Origin: Lithobates sylvaticus
Lineage: Eukaryota; Chordata; Amphibia; Anura; Ranidae
Length of the DNA stretch: 64,000 bases
Direction of reading: 5' to 3'
NCBI GenBank assembly: GCA_028564925.1
Contig: CM053034.1
Span: 89,199,160-89,263,159, forward strand
Made by a program: the position numbers and the translations under genes
In this document: one piece after another, positions 56,161 to 64,000 of the stretch
Numbering within the stretch: the stretch's first letter is position 1
Layout of the letters: the number at the start of each line of letters is the position of its first letter
The notes under the pieces: generated by a model
Told to the model about the DNA's origin: nothing
The model's input: the letters and a program-made list of their open reading frames with translations, nothing else
Databases searched by the model: none

Positions 56161-57163
56161 CCACTGTGTAAGGTGATCATCCTAGCAAACGTCATCACTT
56201 AAAAATGCGACATTGACTTCCTAGATAAATATGTAATGGGAAGAAGGGGGTTGGGTACAGAAGGGGGGGGGAGGGGAGTTCAGTAAAACCTTAGCTGAGG
56301 TTCGAGAGGATCAGGTTAAGTAATCCCCATGGGAGGAGCCATATACTGAGTGATCCCAGGGATCCCATATCTTAGCGAACCTGTCATATGTTCCATTCTG
56401 CGGATATCACTAACACTATGTACCAGTTGATTCTGAGAAGGGGGGGTAGGTGATAACCAACATGCTGGGATAGCTCTTTTAGCTGCTAATAGGATGAATG
56501 ATGCCAGTTTATTGGAGGCCTTTCCCACCCCAGGGATTGGGAGGCCTAGAAGAAGATATACAGGGTCCCGTGGGATGGGAATGTCCAAGACCTGTTGAAG
56601 TATTGTTGAAACCATAGACCAGAAGGATACGATCAATTCACACTACCACATCTCCAACACAGGGGAGAGAGAGACGGATCATATCGATGCAATATCTCAG
56701 GGGTCCTGTACCAAAAGAATAACACCTTATACGCTGTCTCTTTTTGTGCCACACATCGAGAAATTTTAGCGGTGGATGACCAAATTTTTGCCCATTGGGG
56801 AGGTGATATTTGTTGTTGTAAAGCTTGGGACCATTTGATCATATAAGAGTGGGGGTCATTTGAAAGCGGGAGGTTTTCCTGTAGTATGCAATATATATCG
56901 AATATTAGTTGCCGTTGGTGTGGTCCTTGAGAGCAAATGATCTTAAAAAGGGTGGGTTTTGACAGGGTGAGCTTTGGTGAAAGGGAAGCTAAGTAGTGAG
57001 ATATTTGGAGGTATGAAAATGATAAATGTTTAGGAATTTGGTGTTTAGTTTGGAGGTCCTTAAATGTATGGAGTTTGCGTGTGACAGGGTGTACGAAGTG
57101 TCAGAGCTGGAACAGGCCTGCAGCTGCCCAAGGGAACATTCTAGAATGGGATAAGCTATCCGG
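56161..57163 (-). mobile_element. 5'-truncated L1 ORF2 tail
   Basis: The minus-strand translation shows an L1 ORF2 C-terminus. HQIPKHLSFSYLQISHYLAS leads to QWAKIWSSTAKISRCVAQKE, LFFWYRTPEILHRYDPSLSP and the knuckle start LCWRCG. A frame change near 56,640 then precedes FWSMVSTILQQVLDIPIP. It continues to the junction with foldback B at about 57,163, so the foldback probably inserted into, or beside, this fragment. The L1 3' tail ends close to L1-B's poly-A. It is closer to L1-A than to L1-B in motif wording. Confidence 0.75.
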
Positions 57164-58465
57164 GAGGGATGGGCCCGGTGTTAGATTCGAACCCATGTTC
57201 GAATCGAACATCGGGAGACAGAGGTCTCGTAGCTTGGGATCCAGGGATAGGGTAGGAGACCAAATCAAAGAGCAGGAATGGGTTGGAAACAGGGAGCCCA
57301 TCTCTATCTCCACCCACCTACTTGGGCCGCTCGCATCAAATTCGTGTGATGCGAGCGGCCCCCATAGCAATGCATTGCGCTAGTCGCAGTGCAATGCTGG
57401 CTGATGATTGGCCCCGCATGCACTGTGACCCCGCATGCTTGGCCAATCACAGCGAGGGCAGCGAGGAGAGCCATAATTGGCTACAGGCAGGATGCCTGTA
57501 GCCATTTATAGCTCAGGGGGTGTAGTACACGCCCCACGGTAGAAGAGGCCGCGGCGGCGGCCTCGCATATTATGTTTCAGTCACAGTGTCAGCGTGTCAG
57601 TGTGTTGCTGACTGCTGACAAGATTTGCTCTATTTCCGGGGATTTGTGTGTGCGTGCTGTTCGAACAGCATTGCCGTATCACATCTGGGGGGTGTCTATA
57701 GGTGGCCTGTGCAAGGGGGGCAGGTTTCCTGTGCTTAGAACTTTCCCTGCAAAAAGAGTCATTTTTGCAGAAAAAAAAGATATTTAAAAGCACTCGCGGC
57801 TAATTAATTGATGGCTCCTGTAACACTGAGAACTGTCATTCATTGATAAAAAACAAAAAAAATAAAGTGGGGGTCCCCCCAAATTCCCTAACCAGGCCCT
57901 TCAGGTCTGGGATGGATATTAAGGGGAACCCCAGCCAAAAAAAACAAAAAAAAATCGTGGGGGTCCCCCCCAAAATCCAAACCAGACCCTTGAGGTCTGG
58001 GATGGATTTTAAGGGGAACCCTAGCCAAAAAAAATGGCGTGGGGTCCCCCTCAAAATCCATACCAGACCCTTATCCGAGCACGCAACCTGGCAGGCCGCA
58101 GGAAAAGAGGGGGGGACGAGAGCGTGAACCTCCCGCCTGAACCGTACCAGGCCACATGCCCTCAACATTGGGAGGATGCTTTGGGGGTCCCCCCCAAAGC
58201 ACCTTGTCCCCATGTTGATGAGGACAAGGGCCTCTTCCCCACAACCCTGGCCATTGGTTGTGGGGGTCTGCGGGCGGGGGGCTTATCGGAATCTGGAAGC
58301 CCCCTTTAACAAGGGGACCCCCAGATCCCGCCCCCCCCCCTGTGTGAAATGGTAAGGGGGTACAAAAGTACCCCTACCATTTCACCAAAAAAGTGTCAAA
58401 AATTTTAAAATTGACAGGAGACGGTCTTTGACAATTCCTTTATTAAAATCTTCTTTCTTCTTTCT

Positions 58466-58585
58466 TCATCCTTCGGTTTCTTCATCTTCTCCTTCCGTCA
58501 TCTTCTTCCATCTTCTTCTTCCATTTTCTTCTTCCTCCGATCCGCTTCTTCTTGCGCTGGTCTTCTCGTCCTTCTCGTCCGGCAT
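58466..58585 (-). CDS. 39-codon charged mini-ORF, foldback B left arm
   Basis: MPDEKDEKTSARRSGS, EEEENGRRRWKK, ending EGEDEETEG. It differs from the foldback A right-arm frame at a single residue (Met-Thr-Glu for Met-Lys-Glu). TATAAAAG on the minus strand lies at 58,682-58,675 and AATAAA at 58,444-58,439. Whether it is translated is unknown. Confidence 0.35.
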   Translation of the reverse strand: MPDEKDEKTSARRSGSEEEENGRRRWKKMTEGEDEETEG

Positions 58586-58674
58586 CTTCTTCCGTCGGCG
58601 TCGGTGTCTCTTCTTGGGCCGCTCCTCGCAATGGGAGGCTCCCGCTGTGTGAGGCTCTGCTCCATCTGACAGGT

Positions 58675-58803
58675 CTTTTATAATGGAGGGCACCTGGTGA
58701 CCCCGCCCCCTCTGACGCACGGGGACGTCATGGGGAATTCCCTATGGCTTTCCCCATGACGTCAGAGGGGGGCGGGGTCACCAGGTGCCCTCCGTTATAA
58801 AAG
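58675..58803. promoter_or_regulatory. divergent TATA boxes at the centre of foldback B
   Basis: TATAAAAG occurs on the minus strand at 58,682-58,675 and on the plus strand at 58,796-58,803, facing outward, with GC boxes and GACGTCA between. AATAAA follows in each direction (58,444-58,439 and 59,031-59,036). Here both TATA boxes are perfect, unlike foldback A, where one is degenerate. Confidence 0.55.
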
Positions 58804-58881
58804 ACCTGTCAGACGGAGCGGAGCCTCACACAGCGGGAGCCTCCCATTGCACGGAGCGGCCCAGAAGAGACACCGACGCCG

Positions 58882-58962
58882 ATGCCGGACGAGAAGGACG
58901 AGAAGACCAGCGCAAGAAGAAGCGGATCGGAGGAAGAAGATGATGGAAGAAGAAGAAGATGA
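58882..58962 (+). CDS. shortened mini-ORF, foldback B right arm
   Basis: Starts MPDEKDEKTSARRSGS like its sisters but ends after 26 codons in a run of Arg, because the GAA/GAT repeat has changed length. It lies between TATAAAAG (58,796) and AATAAA (59,031). Confidence 0.25.
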   Translation: MPDEKDEKTSARRSGSEEEDDGRRRR

Positions 58963-60121
58963 CGGAAGGAGAAGATGAAGAAACCGAAGGATGAAGAAAG
59001 AAAGAAGAAGACCAGAAGAAAGAAGATTTTAATAAAGGAATTGTCAAAGACCGTCTCCTGTCATTTTTACAATTTTTGACACTTTTTTGGTGAAATGGTA
59101 GGGGTACTTTTGTACCCCCTTACCATTTCACACAGGGGGGGGGGATCTGGGGGTCCCCTTGTTAAAGGGGGCTTCCAGATTCCGATAAGCCCCCCGCCCG
59201 CAGACCCCCACAACCAATCGCCAGGGTTGTGGGGAAGAGGCCCTTGTCCTCATCAACATGGGGACAAGGTGCTTTGGGGGGGACCCCAAAGCATCCTCCC
59301 AATGTTGAGGGCATGTGGCCTGGTACGGTTCAGGCAGGAGGGGGGGCGCTCTCGTCCCCCCCTCTTTTCCTGCGGCCTGCCAGGTTGCGTGCTCGGATAA
59401 GGGTCTGGTATGGATTTTGAGGGGGACCCCACGCCATTTTTTTTTGGCTAGGGTTCCCCTTAAAATCCATCCCAGACCTCAAGGGTCTGGTATGGATTTT
59501 GAGGGGGACCCTACGCCATTTTTTTTTTTTTTTTTTGGCTGGGGTTCCCCTTAATATCCATCCCAGACCTGAAGGGCCTGGTTATTGAATTTGGGGGGAC
59601 CCCCACGCTTTTTATTTTTTCATTTTTTTTTTTTTTTATCAATGACTTTTTTTTTATGAATGACTTTCAGTTTCAATGAATGACTGTTCTCTGTATTACG
59701 GGAGCCGTCAATTCACATTAGCCGCGAGTGATTTTAAATAGCTTTTTTACTTGCAAAAATGACACTTTTTGCAGAGACAGTTCTAAACACGGGAAACATG
59801 CGCCCCTTTACATGCATACTATAGACACCCCCCAGGTACGAAATTTAAAGGAATATTACACTTTTATTGTTTCAATTTAAGCATTATTAAAATCATTGCT
59901 CCTGAAAAAACGTCCGTTTTTAAAAAAAAAATTTGCATTGATACATGTCCCCTGGGGCAGGACCCAGGTCCCCAAACGCTTTTTATGACATTAACATGCA
60001 TATTAGCCTTTAAAATTAGCACTTTTAATTTTGAACGTTCGCATCCATTAAAACTAATAGGGTTCTAAAGCTCGCACGGACTTTAGGTCCGTTCGCGGGT
60101 TCTGGTGCGAGCCGATCCCTA

Positions 60122-60263
60122 CGGGGGGGGTGTTTTTGGGCGTCGAGACTTAAATTCCCTTGCTCCCTGAAGTTTCTCCCGTGCTGTGTCCTGATATCTC
60201 AGTGGGACTTCATATGTATATCATGCCCCCCCTGAGGTCATATCCACCATCACTTTTGCTGAA
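60122..60263. other. short spacer between foldback B and relict D
   Basis: About 140 bases with no recognised feature apart from a G run at its start. Confidence 0.5.
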
Positions 60264-60425
60264 TAGAGATGGTTCTGATGTTCGAGTCGAATGTAAGTTC
60301 AACTTGAACATCAGGTGTTCGTTTGCTCGCAAACAAACTGAACATATGGGGCGTTTGCGGCAAATTCAAGTGCTGTGGAGTGCCTCATAATGCACTGCGA
60401 TATCGTAGTGCATTGATGGCTATTG

Positions 60426-60507
60426 ATTGGCCTGCATGCTTTGGCCAATCACAGCGCTCTCTGCTGTGAGAGCTCAGGGGGCTAAGTCACACCCCACACT
60501 ATATAAG
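60426..60507 (+). promoter_or_regulatory. relict D promoter
   Basis: ATTGG motifs at 60,425-60,447 and TATATAAG at 60,500-60,507 keep the spacing seen in the full hAT promoter (CCAAT hairpins, then GTCACACCCC, then TATA). Confidence 0.5.
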
Positions 60508-60607
60508 GCTGCTTACACAGTGGCCGTATGTAGTGTGACATGGAGATTGAGAGAATTAGAGCTAGATTACGCAGGTTAGTTAGTGACGTGAAGGCAGTTT
60601 AGTGTAT

Positions 60608-61640
60608 ATGTAGCACTGACCCCCGAAGGAGCTGCTAGTTTGAATTGGGCCTGCACTCTTTTGAGAAACCCCCCCTTAACGTGACTCGGTCCCCTTGGCA
60701 CAGCTGTGGTGCAATAATAATACAGTACAATAAAGACAGTATAAGGTACCTGTATCGATCCCTCAGGATCCTCTGGCTCCACCTGGTGGGGAAAAACAGT
60801 ACGCCACACAACTGTAAGCTTAACCAGGAACACTTTTACTGAAGGTATATCAAACAGGTGGTTACAGGGATTGCACTGTCGTCCCAACCTAGGACATTAG
60901 TACAATATAAATCAGACAAATACAGTAAGCAATATATATGTATGTTATTATCTAAACCTGGGAGCTCCCACTACTTAAAGTTTTACGTGAGGCCTCACTT
61001 AAAATACTTTCTCCTTTATCTTCTTTCTTCACTAGCTTAAATGGTTCCTCAGGTATTTGTAATCCAAAGGGATAGGTGGAAAAGTTAACTTAAGATGCTC
61101 CAGGTATAGTTCCAAGAACTTGTATTCACTTGAGCGCTAAAGTGAAATAGGCCTCAAGCCTGCTCAATGTCAGTTGCTCGGTTATGCCTCTGTGGAACAA
61201 CAGGTTCCAGCAAGGCCTATGAGTGAGTCTAAATGCGTGCAATAATAACAAACGACGGGCCATAACCCGCTTACCAACTGGATCAGAGTTCTGGGTGATG
61301 ACCTTGGTCCGGTAACTGCAGCTTGCTTCCGTGTAGACTGGGCCAGATGCTCTGGGTCGCTCCGCTGACTGGATCCGGGCCTCTGCTACTCCGACAAGCA
61401 TCTCCGAACCTCGTCAATCCAATCACCAGCTCTCAGGCTCCGCCAAGTCACATGCAAACAGTTCGGTTTGCAATCCGCGGTGACTGTCTGTCTCTGTGTC
61501 CGAAAAACCTCCTCACAGTTCTGCCCAGGCAGGCAGCGTGGTCCCAAGAGGCCAAATATGGCCGCTGCAGTACCTTTTATACCCTACCCAGCATGCACTG
61601 TATATCAGAGTGTTCATGGGTAGGTCACACAGACTCCTGG
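60608..61640. other. unassigned insert within relict D
   Basis: About 1 kb foreign to the hAT family, with AATAAAG at 60,728 on the plus strand and CCTTTTATACCC (a minus-strand TATAAAAGG) near 61,573. It could be a separate mobile element, perhaps a solo LTR, but I find no terminal repeats or duplication to settle it. Confidence 0.4.
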
Positions 61641-61649
61641 GTAACAAAG

Positions 61650-62220
61650 GTCAAACTGCACCTGTTTGACTGGGGCATGTAATTACAATTTTTTAAATAA
61701 TATTTAACAGCAGGCCGTTCCTGCCCCCAACAAGCGTAACTGTGAGGAGGAGTCACAGTGTTCAGGCACCACCAACACCCAAGGCCCAATTTTTCTGCGC
61801 CAGTTTGACTGGGACATGTAATTACAATTTTTGAAATGTTATTTAACAGCAGGGCCCATTCTTGTGCCCAACACGAGTAACTGTGAAGAGGAGTTACAGT
61901 GTTCAGGCACCACCAACACACAAGGCCCAATTTTTCTGCACCTGTTTGACTGGGGCATGTACTAATTACAATTTTTAAAATAATATTTAACAGCAGGGCC
62001 TGTTCCTGCCCCCCACAAGCATAACTGTGAGGAGGAGTCACAGTGTTCAGGCACCACCAACACCCAAGGCCCAATTTTTCTGCACCAGTTTGACTGGGAC
62101 ATGTAATTACAATTTTTGAAATATTATTTAACAGCAGGGCCCATTCCTGCACCCAACAAGAGTAACTGTAAGGGGTTACGGTGTTCTGGCACCACCAACA
62201 CCTAAGGCCCAATTTTTCTG
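61650..62220 (+). repeat. relict D 3' tandem repeats, about 140-bp unit
   Basis: Four units, each with TTTGACTGGGGCATGTAATT or a close form, CAGCAGGGCC, TAACTGTGAGGAGGAGTCAC and CAAGGCCCAATTTTTCTGC. They are recognisably the same repeat as after the transposase of hAT copy 1, but more diverged from it. Confidence 0.88.
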
Positions 62221-62221
62221 C

Positions 62222-62375
62222 AGAGTATTTAGTGCAGTCCGTATAGTATATATACTTCAGTTTAGAGTATATAGTGCAGTCTGTATAGTATATGTACTGC
62301 AGTTCAGAGTATATAGTGCAGCCAGCGTAGTATATATAATGCAGTGCAGGGTATATAGTGCAGCACAGAGTACAT
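62222..62375 (+). repeat. short AT-rich tandem repeat, about 42 bp
   Basis: Three to four imperfect units of GAGTATATAGTGCAG followed by TAGTATATRTACTGCAG. Copy 1 has the start of one such unit (GCAGAGTATATACGGCAG, 14,749). Confidence 0.8.
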
Positions 62376-62868
62376 AATATAGTGTATTGAAGTGGTTAAG
62401 GCGAACCCTATGACAGAATTAATAAAAAAAATGACATGGGGTCCCCCCTAAAATCCATACCAGGCCCTTTGGGTCTGGAATAGATTATAAGGGGAACTCC
62501 ACGCTAAAATAAAAAAAAAACAGCGTGGGGCCACCGCCCAAAATCCATACCAGACCCTTATCTGAGCAAGCAGACTGGCAGGCCAGGAAAGGGGGCGGGA
62601 CCCAAAGGGCCTGGTATGGACTGGGGGGGGGATCCACGCCAATTTTTTCAATGATTTTTATCTATATTGCTGGAAGCCGGCAATACATTTTGCTGTGTTT
62701 TGCAATGTCATACACATTACACAGATGCGCCACTTTACAGGCAGACTAAGGGGACCCCCAGGCACGATATTTAATGGAACACTTCATTTTTATTGTTTCA
62801 ATTTAAGCATTATTAAAATCACTGCTCCTGAAAAAACTTTTGTTTTAAAACATTTTTTTTTTTTGCAT

Positions 62869-63778
62869 TGTTTCAGGGCTGGGCTCAGCTTTTCCTTCTC
62901 TGAGCTGGCCGCTCAGCTGTCGGCTAATTGCCAGCTCCTATATCTCCACAGCTACTCACCTGTTGATGATATCCTGCTCGTCAGTCCTGCCTACTTAAGC
63001 CATCCAGCCTAGAGGATCTCTGCCTTTGACTTGGTCAACATCACAGAGACTATATTGTGCATTCCTGCTTAAAGACTTGCTTGGCTGACATCCCTTCTGG
63101 CTCCAGATCCTGCTTGTTGTTCCACTACACTGATACCTGAACTTCTGGCTTGGCTGACTATCCATTCCGGTTACTTAACTTTGGCTATGTTTTGACTACG
63201 TTTGTTCTATTTTACTTTTGTTATTAAAGAATTGTGATTTAACTGTACTTCTGTCTCGGCCTGATTTCATGGTTTCTGACAGTAGGCGAAGGCCATGAAT
63301 ACAGAAGATACAGTCAATCCACTTGTTAGTAATATTTTTTCAGATTGGATGAGCAGGATCACTGCATGGATCAGTTTGCCATGGCGTTACAAACGCTCCT
63401 GAGTGGCACGGCTAACCTGGAATCTTCCACTGCTGCTGCTCCAGTCTCTGTGCAGGCACCCACCTCGAGTTATTACCTCTATAAGAGGTATGTCTGGTTC
63501 CACTCCGGTTCCCCAGCAATTTGGGGGCAATCCAGTCCATGCAGAGGGTTTCTCAACCAGGTTGAGATATACTTTGAGATGCTGCCCCAGGCGTTTCCCA
63601 TGGACAGAAGCAAAGTAGGTTTTGTGATATCTTTGCTTTCTGAGAGAGCCTTGGCCTGGACAAACCCTCTATGGGAGACGCAAAAACCTATTGTCTTGAG
63701 TTAACCTGAGGCCTCCTTTAAAAGGGTATTTGATGGTCCCGCATGCTCCGCTTCTGCTACCAAGTGCCTCATGTCCAT
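62869..63778 (+). mobile_element. Ty3/gypsy LTR retrotransposon fossil: 5' LTR and gag start
   Basis: A 413-bp LTR (62,869-63,281) starts TG and ends CA, with ATTAAAG near its 3' part. It is followed by a short leader and a gag-like region (about 63,345-63,720) of the type found in vertebrate Ty3/gypsy elements (FPMDRSKVGFVISLL). It inserted into the 3' end of relict D, so it is younger than D. The copy is broken and only this 5' portion is present, cut off by a Tc1/mariner end at about 63,779. Confidence 0.75.
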
Positions 63779-64000
63779 CAAAGTGAGTACACCCCTCACA
63801 TTTTTGTAAATATTTTTTATATCTTTTCATGTGACAACACTGAAGAAATTACACTTTGCTACAATGTAGTACAGTAGTGAGTGTACAGCTTGTATAAAAG
63901 TGTAAATTTGCTGTCCCCTCAAAATAACTCAACACACAGCCATTAATGTCTAAACCGCTGGCAACAAAAGTGATTACACACCTAAGTGAAAATGTCCAAA
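63779..64000 (+). mobile_element. Tc1/mariner terminal region, continues off window
   Basis: AAAGTGAGTACACCCCTCAC, then CTTTTCATGTGACAACACTG, ACAGCCATTAATGTCTAAAC and a second GTGATTACACACCTAAGTG. This is the well-known long terminal repeat of a vertebrate Tc1-like family with two direct repeats per end. The first few bases of the tip seem to be missing. The transposase would lie beyond 64,000. Confidence 0.85.

Larger units (their letters stand above)
57680..59840. repeat. 2-kb inverted repeat of foldback B
   Basis: Arms of about 1.05 kb run from GGGGGGTGTCTATAG near 57,688 to its complement near 59,825, around a centre near 58,740 (GGGGAATTCCCTATGG, then CCCCATGACG). Content matches foldback A arm for arm, including CCATACCAGACC hairpins and the GAAGAA block. 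Confidence 0.9.
57164..60121. mobile_element. palindromic non-autonomous hAT derivative (foldback B)
   Basis: The left end AGGGATGGGCCCGGTG (57,165) and right end GAGCCGATCCCTA (ending 60,121) correspond to the two ends of hAT copy 2. The orientation is inverted relative to foldback A: the hairpin-rich end is on the left here. The interior is the same long inverted repeat. An extra stretch near 57,215-57,325, not in foldback A, sits within the left terminal hairpins. No 8-bp duplication is evident. Confidence 0.85.
60264..62868 (+). mobile_element. older non-autonomous relative of the hAT family (relict D)
   Basis: It starts TAGAGATGGTTC, a diverged form of the family tip. Next come a terminal hairpin (GTTCAACTTGAAC), a CCAAT-bearing block (GATTGGCCTGCATGC, 60,426) and a TATATAAG box. 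It then has the 3' tandem repeats (61,650-62,220) and the 3' subterminal sequence, including CCATACCAGACCCTTATCTG and ACTGCTCCTGAAAAAAC. There is no transposase. About 1 kb at 60,608-61,640 does not match the family. The 3' end is cut at 62,868 by an LTR. Confidence 0.75.

Noticed and set aside
61323-61682. 119-codon plus-strand frame in the insert of relict D
   Set aside because: No domain, no supporting start or neighbour; probably chance.

Overview
The window looks like intergenic DNA from a large, transposon-rich vertebrate genome, most likely an anuran amphibian (frog). The grounds are the mix of families: L1-like LINEs with long gaps between ORF1 and ORF2, a PIF/Harbinger element with spliced genes, a young hAT family rich in minisatellites, Tc1/mariner ends and a Ty3/gypsy LTR fragment. 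I found no convincing host gene, tRNA or rRNA. Nearly every base outside a few short flanks can be assigned to a mobile element or a tandem array. There is one 500-base assembly gap (16,971-17,470).

Layout. 1-15,735: hAT copy 1 on the plus strand. It has a 10.3-kb array of a 64-bp unit, a transposase reading (10,360-13,653), 3' tandem repeats and a 3' end; its 5' end lies off the window. 16,262-17,780: pieces of two Tc1-like elements and an L1 fragment around the gap. 18,226-25,135: near full-length L1 on the minus strand (L1-A). 26,375-38,308: a PIF/Harbinger region with three spliced genes, namely a MADF-domain protein (minus), a Myb/SANT-like protein (plus) and a DDE transposase (minus). 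A 2.9-kb palindromic hAT derivative (foldback A, 28,641-31,556) sits in intron 1 of the Myb gene. 38,809-49,012: hAT copy 2 on the minus strand, complete end to end, with terminal inverted repeats and a perfect 8-bp target duplication. 49,536-56,160: second near full-length L1 on the plus strand (L1-B). 56,161-57,163: minus-strand L1 tail. 57,164-60,121: foldback B, sister of A. 60,264-62,868: an older relative of the hAT family (relict D). 62,869-63,778: 5' LTR and gag-like start of a broken Ty3/gypsy fossil. 63,779-64,000: a Tc1/mariner end running off the window.

How the parts relate. The two hAT copies, foldbacks A and B and relict D form one family. The autonomous type carries a promoter built of CCAAT-bearing hairpins plus a TATA box, then a minisatellite leader in which each unit carries a 3' splice-site-like motif, then a BED-zinc-finger transposase, then 3' repeats that each contain a palindrome. 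The foldbacks keep only the ends and place a 2-kb inverted repeat between them. Each arm of that repeat carries a TATA-like box, a tiny open frame (39 codons in three of four arms) and AATAAA, arranged divergently about the centre.

The Harbinger region has a divergent MADF/Myb promoter with good splice signals. Its transposase joins in frame across one 2.7-kb intron to about 401 residues.

Almost all frame breaks I located in the hAT, L1 and MADF genes fall in homopolymers or short simple repeats. This may be consensus error in the assembly rather than decay, so several elements may be younger and more intact than they look.
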